Origin: a virus
Strand: one strand, 5' to 3'
Virus record (IMG/VR): IMGVR_UViG_3300033571_021147
Coordinates: 1 to 50,265 of that record
Length of the DNA: 50,265 nucleotides
The number at the start of each line of letters is the position of its first letter. The first letter of the stretch is position 1. The notes beneath the pieces are model-generated. The model was not told the origin of the DNA and did no database searches. It worked only from the letters and a program-made list of their open reading frames with translations. Both the position numbers and the translations under genes were made by a program. This document shows, piece after piece, positions 22,799 to 30,664 of the stretch.

Positions 22799-24089
22799 TA
22801 CAATTAATCAAGTACACATAGAACTTTCCACGTACTGTAATGCCGCCTGCCCAATGTGTCCTCGACATGTGGTTGGTCCTGACCAAAGCGCCCTTCCCAT
22901 TGTTCGACCTGAATTAGTATTAGAATCCATTACATATGAAAATTTTATAAAATGGTTTCCTGAAGATTTTGCAAAGAAAGTTAACATGTGGGTATTGTGT
23001 GGTACTCATGGTGATCCTATGATGAACAAGGATATTTTAAAAATTGTTCGGTACATTTGCGAAACCGGCGGTTCTATTTGGGCAAATACCAATGGCGGTA
23101 TGCGAGACAAGGAGTTTTGGAAAGAGCTTGCTGAAATTACTCAGATAAACAAAAAACCATATTCAGAAAGATTAGTAATTTTTTCTATGGATGGGTTATG
23201 GGACACCAATCATTTATATCGTAGAAATGTTCCGTTTGAAAAAGCTGTAGGTAACGCCAAGGCATACATTGACGCCGGGGGCGCTGCATCTTGGGATTAT
23301 TTAATCTTTAAGCATAATGAGCATCAAATTGATGAAGCCGAAAAATTATCTAAGGAATTAGGTTTCAGATATTTTGTTCCTAAGAAAGCTTTAGGATTTG
23401 ATCCTCCAACCAATAGAACAGATGGGTTGATAGCTAAGACGGTGAGAAACAAAGATGGCAGTTTTGCCTATATGCTAGAACCTCCAACTGAAGGCATGAA
23501 CGTTAATCACAATAAGGATCTTGTAAAAATTGAAAAACGTAACCCAGAAAATTTTTGTTTTAACGTAGATGAGTTCATGGAAAATAGGAATACAAAAAAA
23601 GATTACGAACATTCTAGAAAAAAATATTTGGAAATCTTAGATAGTAATTATGAACCAACGGAAGCAGAAAAATCAACAAATATAGTTTGCAAGAGTCACG
23701 TGGCATGCAAACAAGATTATCAACAGCATGAAATTTATGTGGATGCATATGGTAATGTATTTCCTTGTTGTTATGTTGGTACAAATTTTTCCGCCAATTT
23801 CAATATACCTACTAATTATCAACTAACATCAGAAATTGTGAATTTTGGCTTAGAAAAAATTTCCTTGAAAAACCATTCACTAAAGGAAATTATAGAAAGT
23901 GGATATTTACAGCACACGTTTGAGGACAAGTGGGGTAAATCCTGGCCTCAAGGTATGTTATTTTGTAATGAGACATGCGGAGAAAAAAGTTTAATTGATA
24001 AAATTTTTACACATGAGAAAGATAATAGACCGGATGAATTTAAAACACATCAGTCTGTTAGTAAGAAACGTATGAGTCAAAATGTTTAA
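22773..24089 (+). CDS. radical SAM/SPASM protein 5, 438 aa
   Basis: GGAGG precedes the tandem ATGs at 22773/22776. Core CNAACPMC (Cys22, 26, 29) is near the N-terminus, so the layout is the canonical one; the C-terminal third has CKSHVACKQDY, GNVFPCCYVGT and CNETCG, a SPASM-like auxiliary-cluster region. This layout differs from the other four and suggests a separate step in the same pathway. Overlaps the next gene by 8 bases. Confidence 0.85.
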   Translation: MMSYQWNYDTINQVHIELSTYCNAACPMCPRHVVGPDQSALPIVRPELVLESITYENFIKWFPEDFAKKVNMWVLCGTHGDPMMNKDILKIVRYICETGGSIWANTNGGMRDKEFWKELAEITQINKKPYSERLVIFSMDGLWDTNHLYRRNVPFEKAVGNAKAYIDAGGAASWDYLIFKHNEHQIDEAEKLSKELGFRYFVPKKALGFDPPTNRTDGLIAKTVRNKDGSFAYMLEPPTEGMNVNHNKDLVKIEKRNPENFCFNVDEFMENRNTKKDYEHSRKKYLEILDSNYEPTEAEKSTNIVCKSHVACKQDYQQHEIYVDAYGNVFPCCYVGTNFSANFNIPTNYQLTSEIVNFGLEKISLKNHSLKEIIESGYLQHTFEDKWGKSWPQGMLFCNETCGEKSLIDKIFTHEKDNRPDEFKTHQSVSKKRMSQNV

Positions 24090-24972
24090 GAATATTAAAA
24101 ATTTTCCCCCTAAAGATATAGTTGGATATCGTGATATTGCCTGGTCAGAACCTAAGCGATATAAACCCGGTCACGAAGAAGCCGTTAAAAATTTACGTAC
24201 ATATGAAGATGGTGATGTATTAGTTGAATATAATGCATTAGGATTTCGCGGACCCGACATCACACAATACCCTGACAAGAAAAAAATTGTGTGTATTGGA
24301 TGTTCCATGACGGAAGGTGAAGGCGTAAAATATGAACACACGTGGCCAGCACAATTTCAAGAAAGAATCAAAGAGAAGTTAGATATAGATATTCCGGTGT
24401 TTAATTTAGGACGAAGAAGTTTAGGTACCGCGTCATTTTTTCGTGTGTTGCTTAGTTTAGTTGAGGGAAGAAAAATTAAACCGGATGTTGTAATTGTTCT
24501 CTTTCCTGAATTTGAACGCCACGAATTGGTGTATGGGGAATGGGATATATTTTTTCGGACCTTTACGGATTTTGAAGATCCTAATGATATTCGGAAACGC
24601 CTATCACATAAGTGGTTCGAGGCCGTGGATTCTTCAACTGCATTTTATCTATGGCTTCAGCAGTATTTTTTAATTAAATATTTTCTGAAGTCCCATGGCA
24701 TCATGACGGTTCTTACCTCATGGTCATCCGAATGTCAGAGTTTTCTGAGAGATTTTGATGATGAATATAACGATAGTGGCTATATAGAATGGGATGCTAA
24801 AGATGTCAGTAATGAATTCTATGGTATAGATATCGCTATAGACCATTTACATCCCGGTCCCAAAGGATATAAATTATTTGTAGACAACTTAGAAAATACA
24901 TTGTTCACAAACGAACATTTTTTACGAGCAATAACACATGATAATCTGGGGAATTTCAGCCAACAGCCATGA
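24082..24972 (+). CDS. SGNH-hydrolase-like protein 3, 296 aa
   Basis: VCIGCSMTEGEGVKYEHTWP (about residues 70-89) is the block I equivalent with GCS in place of GDS, keeping the Ser; DHLHPGPKGYKLFVD near the C-terminus is a textbook Asp-x-x-His block. The Asp-to-Cys change before Ser is seen in other SGNH-like phage proteins as I remember. Overlaps the carbamoyltransferase start by 35 bases. Confidence 0.75.
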   Translation: MFKNIKNFPPKDIVGYRDIAWSEPKRYKPGHEEAVKNLRTYEDGDVLVEYNALGFRGPDITQYPDKKKIVCIGCSMTEGEGVKYEHTWPAQFQERIKEKLDIDIPVFNLGRRSLGTASFFRVLLSLVEGRKIKPDVVIVLFPEFERHELVYGEWDIFFRTFTDFEDPNDIRKRLSHKWFEAVDSSTAFYLWLQQYFLIKYFLKSHGIMTVLTSWSSECQSFLRDFDDEYNDSGYIEWDAKDVSNEFYGIDIAIDHLHPGPKGYKLFVDNLENTLFTNEHFLRAITHDNLGNFSQQP

Positions 24973-26392
24973 TGCTGCCATCTCTGTGGTCCAAGATGGC
25001 GAAATCTTGTATGCATCACAATCTGAACGATATTCAGGAATAAAAAATGATGCTCATTTAAATCCGGGCATTGTTACAGACGCCAAACGATATGGTGAGC
25101 CTGATGTTGTTGTGTGGTATGAGAATCCTTGGCTGAAAACGTTACGGCAACTTCGTGCAGGACAAGGATGGATCAATAATAGTATTAGAGGGTATCTAAA
25201 CAAATACAACATCACGGCACCCGTCACTACTGTAGGACATCACCATAGTCATGCAGCGGGAGGATATTATACCTCCCCATTTAAAGAAGCGGCTGTATTA
25301 GTAATTGATGCCATCGGTGAGTTTGACACTACAACTATTTGGCATGGCACAGATAACAATCTGACAAAGAAATTCTCTGTTAAGTATCCGCATAGTTTAG
25401 GGTTGTGGTATTCAGCCATGACCCAACGAATAGGATTAAAACCCAATGAAGAAGAATATATTCTCATGGGCATGGCGGCATATGGGGATCCTTTGAAGTA
25501 TACTCCAATGATTTTGGAAGATTTCTTTGATAGCAGAGACATTTTGAAGTTGAATGATAATCTTCATCGAGGATGCATGAACTGGCGTCCTGAATTGAAA
25601 TCTCAACAAGACTTGTATGATATTGCCGCGGCAACACAATTTGTCTACGAACTATATTTTCATGATTTAGTAGATAAGGCACAAAAACTCACAGGAAGTA
25701 AAAACTTAGTGTTGGGTGGCGGGTGTGCCTTGAATTGTGTTGCCAATAATATTGCCTTCCAATATTTTGAGAATGTCTGGATTATGCCAAATCCGGGCGA
25801 TGCGGGGAATAGTCTTGGTGCCATTGCTGCTCATCAACAAGAATTCTTGAACTGGCGAGGTCCCTATCTTGGATTTGATATGGGTGTGAAATATCCCACG
25901 GGACAATTGATTGAAACACTACAGAAAGATGGCATTGCAGGTGTGGCATTTGGTCGTGCAGAATTTGGTCCTCGTGCTTTAGGACATAGAAGTTTATTGG
26001 CTGATCCTCGCGGTGATGACATCAAGGATAAGGTGAATGTCATCAAGAAACGACAGAAATTCCGTCCCTTTGCGCCTGCCATTCTTGCCGAACATGCCCA
26101 TGAGTATTTCCACATGCCCACTATGGAAAGTCCCTATATGCAATACACGGCATTGTGCAAACATCCTTTACAATTCCCTGCCATTGTACACGCAGATGGG
26201 ACATCTCGCGTACAAACGGTTTCTCAAAAGGATTCACCCTACTTTCATAGTTTTTTACAAGAATGGTACAAAGAAACTGGATGCCCGATGATTTTAAATA
26301 CCAGTTTAAACATTAAAGGTAAACCTATGGTGAACAACCGCATTGATGCTATAGAGTTTTCCAAACGATATTCGGTGCCTGTACATACTTGA
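24938..26392 (+). CDS. NodU/CmcH/TobZ-family O-carbamoyltransferase
   Basis: 484 aa. N-terminal Kae1-like domain: IWGISANSHDAAISVV, GHHHSHAAGGYY (metal-binding His) and LGGGCALNCVANN. C-terminal YrdC-like end: FGRAEFGPRALGHRSLLADPR and RPFAPAIL. The family moves a carbamoyl group from carbamoyl phosphate to a hydroxyl of a sugar or natural product through carbamoyl-adenylate. Last gene of the island; its TGA is inside the -35 of P9. It argues that the island tailors a hydroxylated small molecule or glycan. Confidence 0.9.
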   Translation: MIIWGISANSHDAAISVVQDGEILYASQSERYSGIKNDAHLNPGIVTDAKRYGEPDVVVWYENPWLKTLRQLRAGQGWINNSIRGYLNKYNITAPVTTVGHHHSHAAGGYYTSPFKEAAVLVIDAIGEFDTTTIWHGTDNNLTKKFSVKYPHSLGLWYSAMTQRIGLKPNEEEYILMGMAAYGDPLKYTPMILEDFFDSRDILKLNDNLHRGCMNWRPELKSQQDLYDIAAATQFVYELYFHDLVDKAQKLTGSKNLVLGGGCALNCVANNIAFQYFENVWIMPNPGDAGNSLGAIAAHQQEFLNWRGPYLGFDMGVKYPTGQLIETLQKDGIAGVAFGRAEFGPRALGHRSLLADPRGDDIKDKVNVIKKRQKFRPFAPAILAEHAHEYFHMPTMESPYMQYTALCKHPLQFPAIVHADGTSRVQTVSQKDSPYFHSFLQEWYKETGCPMILNTSLNIKGKPMVNNRIDAIEFSKRYSVPVHT

Positions 26393-26417
26393 CAAACCAC
26401 AATGAATGATGTATATT
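26389..26417 (+). promoter_or_regulatory. sigma70-type promoter P9
   Basis: TTGACA at 26389-26394 containing the preceding stop TGA, 17-base spacer, TATATT at 26412-26417 followed by ACA as in the left-arm set. It starts the DNA ligase transcript with a leader of about 27 bases. Confidence 0.8.
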
Positions 26418-26450
26418 ACATATAGACTCTTAAACGAGGATATATCATTC

Positions 26451-27743
26451 ATGGTGAACCAAATCTTTGAGCAACTTGCCGCGACTACCAGCCGCCTAGA
26501 AAAAGAAGCCATTCTTAAGGAACACCTTGCGGACCTAACACTCCGCAAGGTGTTATTTCTTGCTCTTGATCCATATACACAGTTTTACATTCGACGCATC
26601 ATGCCATATAAGACGGGTGTGAGAAACACGCATATCACACTTACACAAGCATTGGATGAATTGGAAAAGTTTTCTTCTCGGACCTTGACGGGAAATGCAG
26701 CATTTCATCATCTTCACTGGATCCTGGAATCTCTTGATGCCGATGATGCCAAGGTGATTGAACGTGTCATTGAAAAAGATTTGAAGTGTGGGGTGTCTGA
26801 GGCTACAGTAAACAAGATTTGGCCTAACTTGATTCCCACATATCCTGTCATGTTGGCATCTGGATTTGATGAGAAAATCATGAATAAAATGACCTATCCC
26901 GCCTATGTGCAATTGAAGTTGGATGGGATGCGATTCAATGCCATCGTGGAAAATGGTAAAGTGGACTTTCGTTCACGAAACGGTAAGCAAATTGATTTGC
27001 TTGGAAATCTTGAAGCCGAGTTTCTACAATTGGCAGGTGAACTCCCTGTGGTGTTTGATGGTGAATTGATTGTGAGAGAACGTTCTGGCAACATCATGAA
27101 CCGTCAGAAAGGTAATGGCATCTTAAACAAGGCGGTAAAGGGTACCATCTCTGAGAACGAAGCCGGTATGGTGGAAGCTGTGGTCTGGGATATCATTCCT
27201 TTGGGTCATTTCAAGCAAGGTGAGTCCAATTGTTCCTATGAGTCGCGCTTTCAAATTCTTGAAGCAATGGAGATGCCTGAACGTGTTTCACTGATTGAAA
27301 ACATTGAAGTCATTTCAGAGGACGAGGCTCATCATTTGTTCGAGGAATATTTCGCCAAGGGAGAGGAAGGTATCATTCTCAAGGACATCACCAAGGGATG
27401 GGAAGATAAGCGCGTAAAGCATCAAGTGAAGTTCAAGGGTGAGTTGGAATGTGACCTTCGTTGTGTGGATTGGCAAGAAGGTACGGGGAAAAATGTGGGA
27501 AGATTGGGGGCACTGGTACTAGAATCTGCTGACGGCATCATTCAGGTGAATGTTGGGTCAGGATTCACAGATGAACAGCGTGATAAATATACAAAGAGTA
27601 ATACTGTAGGTAAGATTGTTGCCGTCAAGTATAACGCACGTATTTGTGACAAAAAGACCAACGTGGAAAGTCTATTTCTACCGGTTTTTCTTGAATTACG
27701 TGAGGATAAGAGTGTTGCTGATTCGTCAACCATTATTAAATGA
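26451..27743 (+). CDS. 30: ATP-dependent DNA ligase (T4 gp30-like)
   Basis: ATG 26451 follows ACGAGGA; upstream in-frame starts lie inside the promoter. Catalytic Lys156 is in motif I KLDGMR, close to Lys159 of T4 ligase. FDGELIV (motif III), EGIILKD (motif IV) and VKFK (motif V) follow. 430 aa, slightly shorter than T4 gp30 (487). Seals nicks in replication and repair. Confidence 0.9.
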   Translation: MVNQIFEQLAATTSRLEKEAILKEHLADLTLRKVLFLALDPYTQFYIRRIMPYKTGVRNTHITLTQALDELEKFSSRTLTGNAAFHHLHWILESLDADDAKVIERVIEKDLKCGVSEATVNKIWPNLIPTYPVMLASGFDEKIMNKMTYPAYVQLKLDGMRFNAIVENGKVDFRSRNGKQIDLLGNLEAEFLQLAGELPVVFDGELIVRERSGNIMNRQKGNGILNKAVKGTISENEAGMVEAVVWDIIPLGHFKQGESNCSYESRFQILEAMEMPERVSLIENIEVISEDEAHHLFEEYFAKGEEGIILKDITKGWEDKRVKHQVKFKGELECDLRCVDWQEGTGKNVGRLGALVLESADGIIQVNVGSGFTDEQRDKYTKSNTVGKIVAVKYNARICDKKTNVESLFLPVFLELREDKSVADSSTIIK

Positions 27744-27750
27744 GGTCGTT

Positions 27751-27939
27751 ATGACTAAGCATGAAGAATATACCGAAGCATTAATGGAACAATGTGAGCA
27801 AAAAATTCATTATATTTTTCTTGATATTGAAGATGAGTTGGACAACATTGAACAAGAACTAGAAACAGAAGCATCCAAAATTTTATTGAGTTGGGTACGC
27901 GATAGTATCCGGCGTGTTTCAGACAACTACAAAGTATAA
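27751..27939 (+). CDS. hypothetical acidic helical protein, 62 aa
   Basis: ATG 27751 lies just after the ligase stop with GAGGTCGTT before it. The peptide is Glu-rich, mostly heptad-like (DIEDELDNIEQELETEASKI), suggesting a short coiled coil. Function unknown. Its end overlaps a late promoter. Confidence 0.6.
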   Translation: MTKHEEYTEALMEQCEQKIHYIFLDIEDELDNIEQELETEASKILLSWVRDSIRRVSDNYKV

Positions 27940-27942
27940 ATA
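27935..27942 (+). promoter_or_regulatory. T4-like late promoter, leaderless
   Basis: Perfect TATAAATA. In T4 the start of transcription is about 6 bases after this octamer, which here is the A of the ATG at 27948. Confidence 0.75.
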
Positions 27943-27947
27943 ATTTT

Positions 27948-28214
27948 ATGCCGACATATGAATATCAGTGTGAAAAATGTGAGCATTATTTCACGAAGTA
28001 TACTAGCATCTCTAACATGAACCTAGCCGAGGAAGAGCCATGTCCTAATTGTACAGAACTGGCAGTCAAGAAGGTGATGTTTACCGCTCCTTCTATTGGT
28101 GACCCCGTGCGTCTACGTATTCGACGCCCTGATGGTGGATTCAAAGAGGTACTACAAAAAATTCATGAAAAGACCCCAGGTTCACGTATCAATAACAACA
28201 GTAGTTTCATTTAA
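27948..28214 (+). CDS. FmdB-type zinc-ribbon protein, 88 aa
   Basis: MPTYEYQCEKCEHYF then CPNC (about residues 8, 11, 35, 38) is the FmdB-family zinc ribbon. The tail has RLRIRRPDGGFKEVLQKI. The ATG sits 6 bases after a perfect late-promoter octamer, so the mRNA would be leaderless. A rho-independent terminator follows, making a one-gene late unit. Role unknown; perhaps transcription or translation related. Confidence 0.8.
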   Translation: MPTYEYQCEKCEHYFTKYTSISNMNLAEEEPCPNCTELAVKKVMFTAPSIGDPVRLRIRRPDGGFKEVLQKIHEKTPGSRINNNSSFI

Positions 28215-28235
28215 ACATCTTTCATTTCACGGTTT

Positions 28236-28271
28236 AACTCCGGCGGAGCCTGCGCTCTGTCGGAGTTTTTT
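28236..28271 (+). terminator. rho-independent terminator
   Basis: AACTCCG (28236-28242) pairs with CGGAGTT (28261-28267), with an inner GAGC/GCTC hairpin, followed by a T-run to 28271. It ends the FmdB-type gene transcript before phoH. Confidence 0.85.
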
Positions 28272-28295
28272 CACCCCCTACCATGCGAGAACGTC

Positions 28296-29042
28296 ATGTC
28301 ACGTAAAAAGCGTCTCAAACTTGTTGCTCCTGAAATCCCCACGTTCAACAAGAATATCTTAACTTCCTCTGACCTCAAAAACATTTACCCCTTAACCCAC
28401 AATCAAGAAACATTTTTCAATTTGTATCGTAAAGGACATTGTGCCATGTTACTACATGGTGTTGCAGGAACAGGTAAAACGTATATCGCCATGTATAATG
28501 CATTTCAGGAAATTTTAAGTGAAGATGCTGAAGTTAAGAAACTTGTGATTGTTCGTTCAGCAGTACCATCAAGAGATATTGGGTTTCTCCCAGGCAATGA
28601 AAAAGATAAAGTAGAAGTCTATTCCCAACCTTACCAAGAAATATGTGAGGATTTATTTCCAAGATTTGGACCCAAGGCATACACAAAACTAAAGGAACAA
28701 AATCTTGTTAATTTCATGGTGACGTCCTATGTTCGCGGATTGACACTAGACAACTGTATTGTCATTGTGGATGAAGTTCAAAATCTCAACGACATGGAAT
28801 TGAATAGCATCATGACTCGCGTTGGACAAAACACCAAGATTATTTTCTGCGGAGATTTTCGTCAAACCGATTTGAATAGAAAACATGATGTGTCTGGATT
28901 AAGAAAGTTCATGCAAATTGCCAATCATATGCAATCATTCCGTCATGTGGAATTCCAAGTGCAAGATATTGTTCGTAGCCAATTGGTGAAAGAATATATC
29001 ATTGCCAGAATGCAATGCGAGGATTTACAACTCGTATCTTGA
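28296..29042 (+). CDS. phoH: PhoH-like P-loop ATPase
   Basis: 248 aa. NQETFFNLYRKG, Walker A GVAGTGKT (residues 55-62) and Walker B IVIVDEVQNL (about 151-160) give a PhoH-type RNA/NTP-binding ATPase. Common in marine T4-like phages; its exact role is unsettled. The stop TGA lies inside the -35 hexamer of P10. Confidence 0.9.
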   Translation: MSRKKRLKLVAPEIPTFNKNILTSSDLKNIYPLTHNQETFFNLYRKGHCAMLLHGVAGTGKTYIAMYNAFQEILSEDAEVKKLVIVRSAVPSRDIGFLPGNEKDKVEVYSQPYQEICEDLFPRFGPKAYTKLKEQNLVNFMVTSYVRGLTLDNCIVIVDEVQNLNDMELNSIMTRVGQNTKIIFCGDFRQTDLNRKHDVSGLRKFMQIANHMQSFRHVEFQVQDIVRSQLVKEYIIARMQCEDLQLVS

Positions 29043-29067
29043 CAAACACAACGTAATAAGATAATTT
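29039..29067 (+). promoter_or_regulatory. sigma70-type promoter P10, leaderless
   Basis: TTGACA at 29039-29044 containing the phoH stop, 17-base spacer, TAATTT at 29062-29067. The next ATG (29074) is 7 bases after the -10, at the expected transcription start. Confidence 0.7.
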
Positions 29068-29073
29068 TATATC

Positions 29074-29751
29074 ATGAAAACATTTATACACAACCCCGTT
29101 GAAATTGAAGAAATCTCAGCCACTACTGGTACTGATGGGAATAGAGTTTATCAAACGCCTGACGGTAAACTCTATCCCTCAGTAACCACAGTGTTATCTC
29201 AGCATACCAAAAAAGGTATCATGGAGTGGAGAGAACGTGTAGGTGCGGATGAAGCCAATAAGATATCTCGGCAAGCCGCCACACGTGGCACCAAGTTTCA
29301 TACCCTGGCGGAACGATATCTGAAAAATGCTTCTCAGGAAAAACTGTTCCCAGATAGTTCATTAAAGTCAGTGCTAGACCAAGAACTGTTTGAGATTGCT
29401 AAATCAGAACTGAATAAGATTGACAACATTCGGGCTCAAGAAGTTGCATTATGGTCCCATCACTTACGATTGGCGGGGCGGGTGGATTGCATTGCTGAAT
29501 ATGAAGGAAAACTGAGTGTCATTGACTTCAAGACAGCTCGTAGAGAAAAAGATGTGGAGCATATTCAACATTACTTCATGCAGGCGTCCGCGTATGCTGT
29601 GATGTTTGAAGAACGTACAGGCATTCCTGTGAATAGATTGGTGATTGCCATTGCAGTTGAAGATGGATTCATGCAAGTATTTCAAAGTAAACGAGATGCT
29701 CATATTGAAGGATTATTATACTATCGTGATATGTACGAAGTAATGAAGTGA
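29074..29751 (+). CDS. PD-(D/E)XK exonuclease (RecB/Cas4/MGME1-like)
   Basis: 225 aa. RGTKFHTLAERYL (about 71-83), GRVDCIAEYEGKLSVIDFKTA with Asp138, Asp151 and Lys153, and QASAYAVMFEE form the G-x-x-x-H / D / D-x-K / Q-x-x-x-Y series of RecB-like single-strand exonucleases. SVTTVLSQH near the start is typical of the phage form. Predicted leaderless from P10. Likely acts in replication or recombination. Confidence 0.88.
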   Translation: MKTFIHNPVEIEEISATTGTDGNRVYQTPDGKLYPSVTTVLSQHTKKGIMEWRERVGADEANKISRQAATRGTKFHTLAERYLKNASQEKLFPDSSLKSVLDQELFEIAKSELNKIDNIRAQEVALWSHHLRLAGRVDCIAEYEGKLSVIDFKTARREKDVEHIQHYFMQASAYAVMFEERTGIPVNRLVIAIAVEDGFMQVFQSKRDAHIEGLLYYRDMYEVMK

Positions 29752-29753
29752 TG

Positions 29754-29761
29754 TATAAATA
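29754..29761 (+). promoter_or_regulatory. T4-like late promoter before tmRNA
   Basis: Perfect TATAAATA just after the exonuclease stop; transcription would start near 29767 and run into the tmRNA gene. Confidence 0.75.
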
Positions 29762-29769
29762 GTATTGTA

Positions 29770-30058
29770 GGATGGTAGTAGATTGCTTAAATAGAAACTT
29801 TTCTTGGACAGGGGTTCGACTCCCCTCACCTCCACTCAGAAGTACTCAGAAGTATGTTGGTTCGTAGTTTAGGGGGTGCCTGGTTTCGACAGGGGAAGAA
29901 GTACAGGAGAGAGCTACCCGAGAGGCGACTGCCGCAAGCAGAGCAAAAACAATTAAATGACAACAATTACATGTCATTCGCTACCTCTTACGCCTTAGCT
30001 GCGTAAGACACTTTAGCCGGGTTAAGGGGGTTCCTGGGAACAGAATACCCCCATTCCC
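29770..30058 (+). ncRNA. ssrA: circularly permuted (two-piece) tmRNA gene
   Basis: The 3' tRNA-like part comes first: T-arm AGGGG/TTCGACT/CCCCT (29810-29826), acceptor strand CACCTCC (29827-29833), discriminator A (29834). After a 37-base spacer comes the 5' part: acceptor GGGGGTG (29872-29878), then TGGTTTCGACA. The strands pair over 7 bp with a G3-U wobble, the Ala-tRNA-synthetase signal. AAGAAG and TTTCTT can form the connecting helix. The tag frame ends NDNNYMSFATSYALAA-stop (29956-30006). CCTGGGAACAGAA near 30034 resembles alphaproteobacterial tmRNA. CCA is not encoded. Outer ends are approximate. Rescues stalled ribosomes. Confidence 0.92.
29834..29853 (+). repeat. 10-bp tandem repeat in the tmRNA spacer
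   Basis: ACTCAGAAGT occurs twice head to tail (29834-29843, 29844-29853), starting on the acceptor-end base and filling half the segment that must be removed to mature the two tmRNA pieces. Confidence 0.7.
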
Positions 30059-30064
30059 CTTTCT

Positions 30065-30643
30065 ATGAATATGATACCTGAAAACACAGAAAAAATACAC
30101 ATATTATTTTCAGGAGGTGCCGATAGCACCATTTTGTTGTATTTGCTCTGTAAAGAAAAACAGGACAAAAATTTGTCAGTTCCCATAACATGTCATGTGA
30201 TGCTTAATAAACCTAAGCATATTGATGAAATTATTGAGTATATTTCACAGACATTTTCACAGCAAATAGATTGTGTATTCTGGAAACGAAAGTTTTTTAT
30301 TCGTATATTCGTGGAATCTATACAGAAAATTTATGGGGGTGTGGTGTTTTCTGGGTGCAATAAGGTTTTAACTGAAGAATTTACTCCTACATTCTATCTC
30401 CCCGGCGATACCCCTCCTGTTCGGGGTCCTGCTCTTAATGAGTATCATATTCGCCCATTCATTGATATGGACAAGGCGGAAATTATAAAATTCTATATAG
30501 ATAATAATGAAATTGAGCTACTACACAAAACCATATCTTGTGGAACTTATAATGATGTCACAGGGACTGAATGTGGGGGAAAGTGTTATTTTTGTCTTGA
30601 ACGAGATTGGGCACTGAAACAAGTTAATATAAATAGTAGATAA
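30065..30643 (+). CDS. QueC-like PP-loop ATPase 2, 192 aa
   Basis: ILFSGGADSTILLYLLCKE (about residues 13-31) is the PP-loop; the C-terminal SCGTYNDVTGTECGGKCYFC has the QueC-like Cys set, followed by ERDWAL. It is divergent from the copy at 11462 but has the same architecture and size. Substrate unknown: 7-deazaguanine chemistry or another adenylation. It starts a few bases after the tmRNA, so may share its late transcript. Confidence 0.68.
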   Translation: MNMIPENTEKIHILFSGGADSTILLYLLCKEKQDKNLSVPITCHVMLNKPKHIDEIIEYISQTFSQQIDCVFWKRKFFIRIFVESIQKIYGGVVFSGCNKVLTEEFTPTFYLPGDTPPVRGPALNEYHIRPFIDMDKAEIIKFYIDNNEIELLHKTISCGTYNDVTGTECGGKCYFCLERDWALKQVNINSR

Positions 30644-30664
30644 TAACCAAACTTTGGAGATTCT

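Noticed and set aside
16613-24089. One of the radical SAM proteins being QueE, completing a preQ0 pathway with the QueC-like proteins
   Set aside because: All are 387-506 aa with auxiliary Cys domains, much longer than QueE, and QueD/FolE are not seen.
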